NCBI RefSeq assembly: GCF_001429245.1
Contig: NZ_LMJE01000001.1
Location: forward strand, 1,359,564 to 1,423,563
DNA: 64,000 bases
Origin: Rhizobium sp. Root274
Lineage (GTDB): Bacteria; Pseudomonadota; Alphaproteobacteria; Rhizobiales; Rhizobiaceae
Reading direction: 5' to 3'
The position numbers were made by a program, and so were the translations under genes. Of this stretch, positions 17,905 to 26,049 are shown one piece after another. Position 1 is the first letter of the stretch, and each line of letters begins with the position of its first letter. The notes under the pieces are model-generated. The model was not told the origin of the DNA. It was given only the letters and a program-made list of their open reading frames with translations, and made no database searches.

Positions 17905-18849
17905 TCAGAGGCGGGCGAAACGCTCGATGAGCAGATCGAAGAAACCGTCGGCATCGACTTCGCGCATGACCTGGACATTCGGCTTGCGGCCGGAGACGCG
18001 CCACCAATCGACGACGGTCATGCCAACCGTCAGTTCGGACTGCAGCTCGATCTCGACATTGCAGTGCCGCCCGCCGAAGAGCTCCGGCTTCAGGAGGTAG
18101 GCGATGACTGTCGGATCATGCAGCGGACCGCCGTCGGAGCCGTATTTTTCCTCGTCAAAGCGCTCGAAGAACTGCAGCCACTCGACCATGGTTGCGGCGG
18201 GCTTCGTGCCGATTTCGGCGATGCGGGCGACGCGGGCCTTGGTCGTCATCAGCTGATGGGTAACGTCGAGCGGCATCATGGTGACAGGGATGCCGGAGCC
18301 CATGACGGCAGCTGCCGCATGCGGATCGACATAGATGTTGAATTCGGCGGCCGGCGTGATGTTGCCGCCTTCGAAGAAGCCGCCGCCCATCATGACCAGT
18401 TCCTTGACGCGTGGCGCAATGTCGGGGGCTTTTTCGAGGGCCAGACCGATATTGGTGAGCGGACCGAGCGTACAGAGCGTGACTGTGCCTGCCGGCTCGC
18501 GGCGGATGGTGTCGATGATGAAATCGACGGCATGTTGAGGCCGCACCGTCATCGTCGGCTCGGGGAGAACCGCGCCATCGAGGCCGGTCTTGCCATGCAC
18601 ATGCTCGGCGGTAACGAGGGGGCGTACCATCGGCCGCTCGGCGCCTTCATAGACGGCGCGGTCCTGCTGGCCGCAGAGTTCGCAGACGATGCGGGCGTTG
18701 CGGCTCGTATAGGAGAGCGGCACATTGCCGGCGACCGTGGTAATGCCGAGAAGGTTCAGTTCGTCCGGGCTTGCGAAGGCGAGCATAAGGGCCGCTGCAT
18801 CGTCCTGGCCCGGATCGGTGTCGATAATGATTTTCCGAGGTTCTGTCAT
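17905..18849 (-). CDS. nucleoside hydrolase (IUNH family)
   Basis: A 314-residue ribonucleoside hydrolase that cleaves nucleosides to base and ribose. The N-terminal DTDPGQDDAAAL motif (D10, D12, D16, D17) binds Ca2+ and ribose. NIYVDPHAA and the later VDWWR region complete the active site. Length fits the family. No purine/pyrimidine preference can be read. It is convergent with the chemoreceptor and shares its terminator. The nearby ribokinase-type gene could use the released ribose. Confidence 0.92.
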   Translation of the reverse strand: MTEPRKIIIDTDPGQDDAAALMLAFASPDELNLLGITTVAGNVPLSYTSRNARIVCELCGQQDRAVYEGAERPMVRPLVTAEHVHGKTGLDGAVLPEPTMTVRPQHAVDFIIDTIRREPAGTVTLCTLGPLTNIGLALEKAPDIAPRVKELVMMGGGFFEGGNITPAAEFNIYVDPHAAAAVMGSGIPVTMMPLDVTHQLMTTKARVARIAEIGTKPAATMVEWLQFFERFDEEKYGSDGGPLHDPTVIAYLLKPELFGGRHCNVEIELQSELTVGMTVVDWWRVSGRKPNVQVMREVDADGFFDLLIERFARL

Positions 18850-18958
18850 GGGGTGTCCTGATGTCGAAAGCGCGAGGCTTGGCGGTCCGGATGGCGTTTG
18901 TCAAGCATTCCACCGCTTGTCGCGCCGCGCGAAGCTCCCCATATTCGGGGCGATGGAA

Positions 18959-18992
18959 ACCGGCCTCCTGAGCCGGTGATGCCAAGCAGAGG
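18959..18992 (+). promoter_or_regulatory. candidate SD-sequestering leader of the Hsp20 gene
   Basis: ACCGGC and GCCGGT (18959-18977) form a hairpin with a CTCCTGA loop. CCTCCTG (18964-18970) can instead pair with the ribosome binding site CAGAGG (18987-18992) with one bulged base. A leader that hides the SD of a small heat-shock gene recalls bacterial RNA thermometers. It does not match the ROSE or fourU consensus that I know, so this is inference. Confidence 0.3.
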
Positions 18993-18997
18993 ATAGC

Positions 18998-19420
18998 ATG
19001 AGCCGGAGCCGACTGCCCACTGACGGGTTGATCATCACATTCAGTCTCGCCGAGGAGGTTCCCCTTCGCCGGCCAAGAGGCAGTGACGGCTATCCGCCCT
19101 ATGACATCGAAAGGCTGCCCCCTGAAAAGGGGCAGGACCGGCTGCGAATCACCCTTGCCGTCGCCGGCTTCACCGAAGACGAACTGGATGTGACGGTTGA
19201 GGGCGGGCAGCTTTCGATCACCGGCCGGCAGGCGGAGCGCGAGGAGCAGGACTTCCTCTTCCGGGGCATTGCAGCCCGGCAATTCCAGCGCGTTTTCGGG
19301 CTGGAAGAGGGTATGGAGGTGACCGGGGCGAGTTTGCGCAACGGCCTGCTTTCGATCGAAATCATCCGCATGGCACCGGTCCATCTGGTAAGGAAAATTA
19401 ACATCTCCGCCGCACAATGA
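18998..19420 (+). CDS. Hsp20-family small heat-shock protein
   Basis: A 140-residue ATP-independent holdase chaperone. The alpha-crystallin domain spans about residues 30-125, with YPPYDIERLPPE, ITLAVAGFTEDELDVTVEGG and LSITGRQ. The usual A-x-x-x-n-GxL element appears as ASLRNGLLSIEI. The C-terminal I-x-I/V tail motif is weak. RBS is AGAGGA. It is followed after 48 bases by a DUF1150 gene, a pairing that recurs in alphaproteobacteria as far as I recall. The leader may fold over the ribosome binding site. Confidence 0.88.
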   Translation: MSRSRLPTDGLIITFSLAEEVPLRRPRGSDGYPPYDIERLPPEKGQDRLRITLAVAGFTEDELDVTVEGGQLSITGRQAEREEQDFLFRGIAARQFQRVFGLEEGMEVTGASLRNGLLSIEIIRMAPVHLVRKINISAAQ

Positions 19421-19468
19421 GGATTGCGGCATGGTTTGCCGCCTCTCCCCCGCATGTGGAGGCTCGGA

Positions 19469-19726
19469 ATGTTAATGAAAGAAGCTTCAGCCCGCCTGAC
19501 GCAATCCGAACTGGCTCATCTCGGAGCCGGCGAAGTGGGCTATATTCGCAAGATGAAATCGGACGAAGTGTTGCGCTGCTTTCCGGAAGCGCCGGAGATC
19601 GATCCGACTCTGGACCTCTGGGCCCTGTTTGCCGCAGACGGCACGCCGATCCTTTTGACAGACAACCGTTCGAGCACCTTCTTCAAGGCAGCCGAAGACG
19701 ATCTGAAAACCGTTTCGCTGCATTGA
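19469..19726 (+). CDS. DUF1150-family protein
   Basis: An 85-residue protein matching the alphaproteobacterial DUF1150 pattern: LAHLGAGEVGYIRKM near residues 15-29, then LWALFAADGTPILLTDNRSSTFFKAAEDDLKTVSLH to the end. The function is unknown. The ending GTPILLTD plus an aromatic-rich tail is the family hallmark. The start at MLMKEAS has GTGGAGG six bases upstream, which rules out the longer frame. It probably forms an operon with the Hsp20 gene, which suggests a stress-linked role. Confidence 0.82.
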   Translation: MLMKEASARLTQSELAHLGAGEVGYIRKMKSDEVLRCFPEAPEIDPTLDLWALFAADGTPILLTDNRSSTFFKAAEDDLKTVSLH

Positions 19727-19769
19727 GCGAGACGCCAGACTGGATGGTGTCGGCCTCTAACGAGGCTGA

Positions 19770-20471
19770 TCAGCGGCGGATGAAGGTGAGATAGGCCGAG
19801 GACCGGCCTTCGCGACGGGCCTTGGCTTCGTAACGCGTACCCGGCCAGCCCTCATAGGGTGAGAGCCAGTCACTGGCATTGCGCGCCGTCCAGTCGAAGC
19901 CCCCGTGATCGCGGCAATGCTGCAGCGTCCAGTTGACATAAGTGTCAATATCGGAGGCGAAGCAGAAGGTGCCGCCGGGCTTCAAGACCTTATGGAAACG
20001 CTCCAGATTGACCTGCGAGACGAAGCGTCGCTTCCAGTGGCGCTTCTTCGGCCAGGGATCGGCGTAGAGAAGGTCGATCTGGTCGATCTGGCCTTCGGGC
20101 ATCCAATCCAACAGTTGCACGGCATCATCGTCATAGACGGCGATGTTCTTCAACCCCTCGGCCTCCACGACGGCGAGGAGCTTTGCCATGGAATTGACGA
20201 AGGGTTCGACGCCGATGAAGCCGGTGGAGGGATTGGTGCGGGCGCGGTGAACGAGATGCTCGCCACCGCCGAAGCCGATTTCGAGACGGAGCCTTTCGAC
20301 GGGTACTGGGAAGAGCGATTTCAGGTCAGCAGGAGCCGCCGTACCGAGATCGACCTTGAGCTCGGGCAGGATGGTCTCCATGCGCCCGACCTGCTGCTCG
20401 CGCAACGGCTTGCCCTTGCGTCGACCGAAGAATGCCTCGGTCGACCTCGTCTTGCGTTCCGCGTCCGTCAT
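19770..20471 (-). CDS. trmB: tRNA (guanine(46)-N7)-methyltransferase
   Basis: A 233-residue SAM-dependent enzyme that makes m7G46 in the tRNA variable loop. It has the [14 protein letters not shown]-binding motif, [15 protein letters not shown], and the [17 protein letters not shown] signature of TrmB. The start MTDAERK lies eight bases after the metK stop, so it is co-transcribed with the synthetase that makes its methyl donor. It is convergent with the DUF1150 gene. Confidence 0.95.
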   Translation of the reverse strand: MTDAERKTRSTEAFFGRRKGKPLREQQVGRMETILPELKVDLGTAAPADLKSLFPVPVERLRLEIGFGGGEHLVHRARTNPSTGFIGVEPFVNSMAKLLAVVEAEGLKNIAVYDDDAVQLLDWMPEGQIDQIDLLYADPWPKKRHWKRRFVSQVNLERFHKVLKPGGTFCFASDIDTYVNWTLQHCRDHGGFDWTARNASDWLSPYEGWPGTRYEAKARREGRSSAYLTFIRR

Positions 20472-20478
20472 ATTGCCT

Positions 20479-21717
20479 TCAAGCCTTGAGAGCGTCCTTG
20501 AGCGGCTTGACCAGATCGAGCTTCTCCCAGGAGAAGGACCCGTCGCGGCCAGCCTTGCGGCCGAAGTGGCCATAGGCTGACGTCTTAGCATAGATCGGCT
20601 TGTTCAGGTCAAGATGGCGGCGGATGCCGGACGGGGACAAGTCCATGACCTTGCGGATGGCGGCCTCGACCTCGTCCTCGGTGACCTTGCCGGTGCCGTG
20701 CAGGTCGACATAGATCGACAACGGCTGGGCAATGCCGATCGCGTAGGAGATCTGGATCGTGCAGCGATCGGCGAAACCGGCGGCAACGACGTTCTTGGCA
20801 AGGTAACGGGCGGCATAGGCGGCCGAACGGTCGACCTTCGTCGTGTCCTTGCCGGAGAAGGCGCCACCGCCGTGAGGCGCTGCACCGCCATAGGTGTCGA
20901 CGATGATCTTGCGGCCAGTGAGGCCCGCGTCACCATCGGGACCGCCGATGACGAACTTGCCGGTCGGGTTGATGTACCAGGCGCAGTCGTCGGCAATCTT
21001 CAATTCGCCGAGCGCTTCCTTGATAAAGGGTTCGACGACCTGGCGGACCTTCTTCGAATCCCAGCTCTCGTCGAGATGCTGGGTCGAGAGAACGATCGAG
21101 GCGACTTCGGCCGGCTTGCCGTCGACATAACGGACGGTCACCTGGCTCTTGGCATCAGGACCGAGCTTGCCAACATCCCCTTCGCCCTTCTTGCGGGCGG
21201 TCGACAGGAGCTGCAGGATCTTGTGGGCGTAATAGATCGGGGCCGGCATCAGGTCCGGCGTTTCCTTGCAGGCGTAACCGAACATGATGCCCTGGTCGCC
21301 GGCGCCTTCGCTGTTGGAGCTATCGGCAGCCTTGTCGACGCCCTGGGCGATGTGAGCGGACTGGGAGTGCAGGAGCACGTCGATCTTGGCGGTCTTCCAG
21401 TGGAAACCGTCCTGCTCGTAGCCGATGTCGCGGATCGCCTTGCGGGCGGCGGACTTGAACTTGGCGGGGTTGATGACCTCGTTGCCGTTCTTGTCGGTCT
21501 TCATCAGGCTCGGCGGAAGGCGAACTTCACCAGCGATGACGACGCGGTTGGTGGTGGCGAGGGTCTCGCAGGCGATGCGCACTGTCCAGGGATCGACGCC
21601 GGTCTTGGCCGCTTCCCGGTAGACGAGATCGACGATCTCGTCGGAAATGCGGTCACAAACCTTGTCCGGATGACCTTCGGATACGGATTCGCTGGTGAAG
21701 AGATAGTTGGCGCGCAT
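20479..21717 (-). CDS. metK: S-adenosylmethionine synthetase
   Basis: A 412-residue MetK that makes SAM from methionine and ATP. Key motifs are [13 protein letters not shown], the [12 protein letters not shown] loop and [19 protein letters not shown]. Some inserts seen here ([30 protein letters not shown]) are usual in rhizobial MetK. The start MRANYLF follows GAGGGG. trmB is downstream in the same operon. A near-perfect 22-bp palindrome overlaps the probable -10 region 70 bases upstream, which points to repression by a SAM- or SAH-cycle regulator. Confidence 0.97.
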   Translation of the reverse strand: MRANYLFTSESVSEGHPDKVCDRISDEIVDLVYREAAKTGVDPWTVRIACETLATTNRVVIAGEVRLPPSLMKTDKNGNEVINPAKFKSAARKAIRDIGYEQDGFHWKTAKIDVLLHSQSAHIAQGVDKAADSSNSEGAGDQGIMFGYACKETPDLMPAPIYYAHKILQLLSTARKKGEGDVGKLGPDAKSQVTVRYVDGKPAEVASIVLSTQHLDESWDSKKVRQVVEPFIKEALGELKIADDCAWYINPTGKFVIGGPDGDAGLTGRKIIVDTYGGAAPHGGGAFSGKDTTKVDRSAAYAARYLAKNVVAAGFADRCTIQISYAIGIAQPLSIYVDLHGTGKVTEDEVEAAIRKVMDLSPSGIRRHLDLNKPIYAKTSAYGHFGRKAGRDGSFSWEKLDLVKPLKDALKA

Positions 21718-21786
21718 CGGGATTCCCCTCAAAGTATGGATGGCGGCATCGTTACCCAGTTCAAGTTTCCATGACAAGAACACAAC

Positions 21787-21808
21787 CACATAAATATATC
21801 TTTATGTG
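21787..21808 (-). promoter_or_regulatory. operator-like palindrome upstream of metK
   Basis: Two arms, CACATAAA and TTTATGTG, flank TATATC, giving a 22-bp palindrome with a single mismatched pair. Its ideal form is centred on GATATC. It starts 70 bases upstream of the metK start codon. From memory it resembles operators described for ArsR-type regulators of SAM/SAH recycling (SahR-like) in proteobacteria; that assignment is an inference. Confidence 0.6.
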
Positions 21809-21832
21809 AGTAAACTTTTCCCTACGGGTCAA
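21803..21832 (-). promoter_or_regulatory. candidate metK promoter
   Basis: On the minus strand TTGACC (21832-21827) and CACATA (21808-21803) are 18 bases apart, a plausible sigma-70 pair. The -35 box abuts the T-run of the praR terminator, and the -10 box lies inside the palindrome. No other pair in the leader is clearly better. Confidence 0.35.
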
Positions 21833-21862
21833 AAAAAGCGGCCCGGGGGGACCGCTTTTTTT
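21831..21862. terminator. terminator between praR and metK
   Basis: AAAAAAAGCGG and CCGCTTTTTTT pair around a C/G-rich loop, 20 bases past the praR stop. On the minus strand it ends in seven T, a textbook intrinsic terminator. It separates praR from metK. Confidence 0.85.
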
Positions 21863-21881
21863 CGCCAAGTTCGATGACCGA

Positions 21882-22301
21882 TCACTCGGTATCGGCTTCG
21901 GCTCCGAGTGCCTTGACCAGATCGACGATCTTGCGGCGGACCTTGGGGTCGGCAATCTTGACGAAAGCCCGGTTGAGCTGCAGGCCCTCGGACGAGGACA
22001 GGAAGTCCACGACGTAGTTGGAGCTGGAGGCTTCGGCCATGCCGGTTGACGAAGAAGCATTCTCGCCCGGCGCATCTTCAAAGAAGAAAGAAACCGGGAC
22101 GGTCAGAATATTTGAAATATTCTGAAGGCGGCTTGCACCAACGCGGTTGGTCCCCTTCTCGTATTTCTGAATCTGCTGGAATGTGATGCCGAGGCTTTCA
22201 CCAAGCTTCTCCTGGCTCATGCCAAGCATCGTGCGACGAAGGCGAATCCGACTACCCACGTGGATGTCAATCGGGTTCGGCTTCTTCTTGTTCTCGATCA
22301 T
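21882..22301 (-). CDS. praR: XRE-family regulator PraR (PhrR-like)
   Basis: A 139-residue DNA-binding regulator. The helix-turn-helix is in IRLRRTMLGMSQEKLGESLG and ITFQQIQKYEKGTNRVGASR (about residues 19-58). The FFFEDAP segment and a C-terminal helical part (LNRAFVKIADPKVRRKIVDLVKAL) are typical of the rhizobial PraR/PhrR group. In rhizobia this group controls biofilm, quorum-sensing and symbiosis genes, and PhrR is acid-induced in Sinorhizobium. The start MIENKKK fits the family. A sigma-70-like promoter lies about 125 bases upstream. Confidence 0.88.
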   Translation of the reverse strand: MIENKKKPNPIDIHVGSRIRLRRTMLGMSQEKLGESLGITFQQIQKYEKGTNRVGASRLQNISNILTVPVSFFFEDAPGENASSSTGMAEASSSNYVVDFLSSSEGLQLNRAFVKIADPKVRRKIVDLVKALGAEADTE

Positions 22302-22424
22302 TAATGTCGTCCTGACAAATGTGTTGGCGTTTCGACCATAACCCCATGCCCGCCCAACCATTACGATACGTTGTACCCGTCGTCGATGATCTTCCAGCAT
22401 ACTTTCAGACTCACGGTCGGAGCC

Positions 22425-22453
22425 ACTATGCAATTTTAGGGGTTTTTGGTCAA
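22425..22453 (-). promoter_or_regulatory. candidate praR promoter
   Basis: On the minus strand TTGACC (22453-22448) and CATAGT (22430-22425) are exactly 17 bases apart. The pair overlaps the lnt stop codon and would give praR its own transcript with a leader of roughly 115 bases. That leader could be a target for autoregulation. Confidence 0.5.
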
Positions 22454-24045
22454 TTCATTCGCCTAATAAAACCCAGACTAGAAATGGACGCCACGAAACC
22501 AAGGGATCCCAGGATCAACCAAAAGTTTAGGTTGTGGTCTAAATTGTTCCATTTCGGCACAGAAGCTATGCTCAGGGTTGCATCGACTGCGCCCGATGCG
22601 TTCAGAGCCAGGCCGTCCACTACCTCACCATGAGCATCAATCACGGCAGAAATACCATTATTGGCATCACGCAAGAGCGGTACACCGCGCTCCACCGCCC
22701 GCAAGCGGGATTGCAGGAAGTGCTGGTAGGGGCCGGGCGTCGCGCCAAACCAGGCGTCATTGGTGATGTTGAGGATGGCGTTTGCGCCCGCTAGATCCGC
22801 AGGGATTTCGCCCGGGAAAATCGCCTCGTAGCAGATCAGCGGATAGAAGGAGATGCCCGATGGAAGAGTGAGCGGCGACCGGCTGGCGGCGGGCGAGAAG
22901 CCGCCGGGCAGGCTGATCAGTTCTTCAATGCCGAAGCGGCGCAGCACATCCTCGAAGGGCACATATTCGCCGAACGGCGTCAAATGCACTTTGTCACTGG
23001 CCGACAGGATCTGACCCTTGTCGTCGATCATGTAGATGGAATTGTAATAGAGCGGCGGCAGGCCCGCGCCGCGTTCCTCGGCACGCACCGCACCCGTGAT
23101 CAGCACCTGGCCATCCTGAAGCACGTCGCCGATGCGGACCAGGGCATCCGGATTTTCGGTGAGGATGAAGGGTATGGAGGTTTCCGGCCAGACAATTACG
23201 TCCGGTCTTTTCCGACCCTCGGGCGGGGGGGCCGATGTGAGCGCCAGGTGTTTCTCAAAGATGCCGACGCGATCGGAATTCTCCATCTTCTGCGCCTGGT
23301 CGATGGCCGGCTGAACGAGGCGGACGCTGATCTGCTTCCGCTCTCCCGTGTCTGATGGAGCGAGATAAAGCCGCCAGCCGCCATATCCCAGATGTGCTAC
23401 CGAGAGGAGTACGGCGATCAGGAGGCCGGGCAGCAAACCCCGGCGGGTGCCGAGCAGAGCGGGTGCGGCAAAGACGAAGACCGACAGTGCCGTCACCCCG
23501 AAAAGGCCGAGCACATAGCTCGACTGCATCATCAGCGGCACGGGCATGGCGGCGTAACCGATGGCATTCCAGGGAAAACCAGTGGCGACCGTGCCGCGCA
23601 GCCATTCGGCAAGGCCGAAGCCGAAGGCCAGTGCCGCGATGCGGCCCATGCCGTCGGACCATACGAGACGGGCGAGCATGGTGGCAAAGCCGTAGAAGAT
23701 GGCGAGCATGGCCGGCAGACCGAGGACGGCAAGCGGGATTGCCCAGGCAAAGCCGCTGTCATCGACCAAGAGCGCATTGCCCAGCCACCAGAGACCGGCG
23801 ACGAAATAGCCGAGGCCAAAGAGCCAGCCGGTGACGAAGGCGGCGCTCAGATTGAGGGTTCCGCTGCGTTCTGGATTCCCAGTCAAGCCATCGAGAAGCC
23901 AGACAAGCAGGGTGAAGGAGACGAACATGGCTGCAAAGATGCCGAATGGCGGCATGGCAAGAGCGCCAACAGCACCCGCCAGGACGGCAAGCCCTGCCCG
24001 CCGCCATCCTCCGAGCAGCAAAATCCTGCCGGCCAGTCGTTCCAT
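22450..24045 (-). CDS. lnt: apolipoprotein N-acyltransferase
   Basis: A 531-residue inner-membrane enzyme that adds the third acyl chain to the N-terminal cysteine of lipoproteins. Six or more membrane segments in the first 210 residues precede a periplasmic nitrilase-like domain. The catalytic triad regions are IVWPETSIP (Glu), the LTPFGEYVPFED region just after a lysine (SASDKVHLTPFGE) and CYEAIFPGE (Cys). A final membrane helix is present. The start MERLAG has GGAGGGG upstream. lspA, earlier in the same lipoprotein pathway, is in the window at 47131-47631. Confidence 0.96.
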   Translation of the reverse strand: MERLAGRILLLGGWRRAGLAVLAGAVGALAMPPFGIFAAMFVSFTLLVWLLDGLTGNPERSGTLNLSAAFVTGWLFGLGYFVAGLWWLGNALLVDDSGFAWAIPLAVLGLPAMLAIFYGFATMLARLVWSDGMGRIAALAFGFGLAEWLRGTVATGFPWNAIGYAAMPVPLMMQSSYVLGLFGVTALSVFVFAAPALLGTRRGLLPGLLIAVLLSVAHLGYGGWRLYLAPSDTGERKQISVRLVQPAIDQAQKMENSDRVGIFEKHLALTSAPPPEGRKRPDVIVWPETSIPFILTENPDALVRIGDVLQDGQVLITGAVRAEERGAGLPPLYYNSIYMIDDKGQILSASDKVHLTPFGEYVPFEDVLRRFGIEELISLPGGFSPAASRSPLTLPSGISFYPLICYEAIFPGEIPADLAGANAILNITNDAWFGATPGPYQHFLQSRLRAVERGVPLLRDANNGISAVIDAHGEVVDGLALNASGAVDATLSIASVPKWNNLDHNLNFWLILGSLGFVASISSLGFIRRMN

Positions 24046-24131
24046 GCACACCCCTCCGCTACCGCGAATCAACCGCCCGGCAGTGTTTCAAACTTCCGTG
24101 CGGATGTCGCGGCCTTCACGATGCGGGGCCT

Positions 24132-25511
24132 TTACGCGCCGGAGGCGGAATTGTCGCCATTCTCAGGGGATGAGGACGTGGCGGCAGGAGAGGCAGTTGC
24201 CGCAGCCGCAGGCATACGAACCACATTCGTGGCGGCCGGTAATTCAGGCTCGTCCACGACCGGTGCCGCAGGTGCGGTTGCCTGCCTGCTGCGGCGTAGC
24301 TTGGGCTCCGCCTTCGCGGCACGGGGTTTGGCTTCTGCGGGCTGGGCGGGAGGCGCCTTGGCCGGCGCCGACGATTTTGCCGGCGTGCGTGTCTTGCCCG
24401 TTTCGACCTCGTCGTTACGGGGTTCGACCTCGCCCTTGGTCGAGCGGCGGCGGGCGGCGGCGCGCTTGCGGGTGACACGGACACGCTTGATGCGGCGGGG
24501 ATCCGCGTCGAGAATATGGAATTCGAAGCCTGGCAATGCCTGCACGACTTCACCGCGGGCCGGAATGCGGCCAAGCGCGGAGAAGATCAGGCCGCCCAGG
24601 GTGTCGACGTCTTCGAGGCGATCCTTGATGTCGAAATCGGGGCCGATCGCCTCGGCGATCTCCTCGAGTTCGACTCGGGCGTCCGCCACCAGCACGTCAT
24701 CGGAAATGCGGCTGAACATGACTTCTTCATCGTCATGTTCGTCATCGATGTCGCCAATGACCATTTCGACAATGTCTTCATGGCTGACGAGGCCGTCGGT
24801 GCCGCCGTATTCGTCGATGACCAGCGCCATTTGGGTGCGGGCGGCCTGCATGCGGCTCATCAGGTCGGAGGCGAGCATGGATGGCGGGACGAAAAGGATC
24901 GATCGGATGATGCCGGCCTCGGCGACGGTCTTGGACAGATCGATGCGGGAAAGATCGAAATCGATCTTCGCCTTCGCCGTCTTGTCTGATTTCTCCACCT
25001 TGTCGGCGCCGTTTACAGCAGCACGCGCGGGTGCGCGGCGGCGGCTGCGGGCCTGCTTGGTGACATAGGAGAGAAGGTCGCGGATGTGGACCATGCCGCG
25101 CGGGTCATCGAGCGTTTCGGCATAAACGGGCATGCGCGAACGGCCGGAGACCTCGAAAATGGTCATCAATTCGCCGATCGTCACGCTTTGGTCCACCGCC
25201 TCGATATCAACGCGCGGCACCATGATGTCTTCGACACGCACTTCGCGGAAGCGCAGGATATTGTGCAGCATCGCCCGCTCTTCGGGCGTGAAGGCCTCAC
25301 CCAGGCTCGCATCCGCCTTCAGCGCGACCGTCAGGTCCTCGCGCAGGCTCGTCGACGACGACGGCTTGATGATGCGGGCGAGACGAGCCCAGAAAGAGGT
25401 GGAGTTTCGGTTCGAGCTTTCCGCTCGCGAAGGACTACTGCCCTCGTCGGACGACGGGCCTTCAGGTCCGTCATTGGCCTCAGGGGCCGTTCTTGTCACA
25501 AAGTCGCTCAT
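24132..25511 (-). CDS. tlyC: HlyC/CorC-family CBS-domain protein with long C-terminal tail
   Basis: A 459-residue protein without membrane segments. Two CBS domains (residues about 85-145 and 170-230) carry EVRVEDIMVPRVDIEAVD and the VIDEYGGTDGLVSHEDIVE signature. The CorC/HlyC C-terminal domain runs to about residue 345. Such proteins are linked to Mg/Co efflux, and cytosolic ones stand beside ybeY. A tail of about 115 Ala/Pro/Lys-rich, low-complexity residues follows the last folded domain and looks disordered. It starts 12 bases after ybeY, so it is part of the phoH-ybeY-tlyC-lnt order. Confidence 0.9.
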   Translation of the reverse strand: MSDFVTRTAPEANDGPEGPSSDEGSSPSRAESSNRNSTSFWARLARIIKPSSSTSLREDLTVALKADASLGEAFTPEERAMLHNILRFREVRVEDIMVPRVDIEAVDQSVTIGELMTIFEVSGRSRMPVYAETLDDPRGMVHIRDLLSYVTKQARSRRRAPARAAVNGADKVEKSDKTAKAKIDFDLSRIDLSKTVAEAGIIRSILFVPPSMLASDLMSRMQAARTQMALVIDEYGGTDGLVSHEDIVEMVIGDIDDEHDDEEVMFSRISDDVLVADARVELEEIAEAIGPDFDIKDRLEDVDTLGGLIFSALGRIPARGEVVQALPGFEFHILDADPRRIKRVRVTRKRAAARRRSTKGEVEPRNDEVETGKTRTPAKSSAPAKAPPAQPAEAKPRAAKAEPKLRRSRQATAPAAPVVDEPELPAATNVVRMPAAAATASPAATSSSPENGDNSASGA

Positions 25512-25523
25512 TGGTCCAAACTA

Positions 25524-26030
25524 TCAGATGGGGTCCTGCCCCGCATAGGGGTCAGATAGGCCAAGTTCCGCCAGAATGCGAGTCTCCAGCGCTTCCATTT
25601 CCTCGGCGTCTTCGGTTTCGATGTGGTCGTAACCGAAGAGATGGAGGAATCCATGCACCATGAGGTGCGTCAGATGGTCCTCGAACGTCTTGTCGAGTTC
25701 GACGGCTTCGCGCTCCACGGTCTCGCGGGCGATGATGATGTCCCCCAGCATCGGGCCGGGCATCTTGCCGGGTGTGAGGGGAAACGCGGGAAAGGACAGA
25801 ACGTTTGTCGGCTTGTCCTTGTTGCGCCATTCGGCATTGACCTCGCGGATCATTTCATCGTCGGCAAAGACGAGCGAGACTTCCGTCGGCTGCACCGGAA
25901 AGGGCTGGTTCTCGACCTCGGCGAGAAAGGTTTCCGCTGCGCCGAGCACGCGGGAGGCCAAAGCCTCCAGCGCCGTCTCGTCGGCCCAGCCGTCTGACTC
26001 GACGGCGATCTGTATGTCCAATTGCGTCAT
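25524..26030 (-). CDS. ybeY: endoribonuclease YbeY (16S rRNA maturation)
   Basis: A 168-residue metallo-RNase required for 16S rRNA 3'-end processing and ribosome quality control. The zinc-binding signature HLMVHGFLHLFGYDH near residue 125 has all three His ligands. NAEWRNKDKPTNVLSFP is the second conserved block. In Sinorhizobium the orthologue also affects small-RNA regulation. The start MTQLDIQ is chosen over an upstream open frame that overlaps phoH. It lies between phoH and tlyC with gaps under 20 bases. Confidence 0.96.
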   Translation of the reverse strand: MTQLDIQIAVESDGWADETALEALASRVLGAAETFLAEVENQPFPVQPTEVSLVFADDEMIREVNAEWRNKDKPTNVLSFPAFPLTPGKMPGPMLGDIIIARETVEREAVELDKTFEDHLTHLMVHGFLHLFGYDHIETEDAEEMEALETRILAELGLSDPYAGQDPI

Positions 26031-26049
26031 ATCGGGTCTGGGCGGGCCG

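Noticed and set aside
21718..21880. SAM riboswitch upstream of metK
   Set aside because: I see no pattern that fits SAM-I, SAM-II or SAM/SAH riboswitch motifs; the leader instead holds a terminator and a protein-operator-like palindrome.
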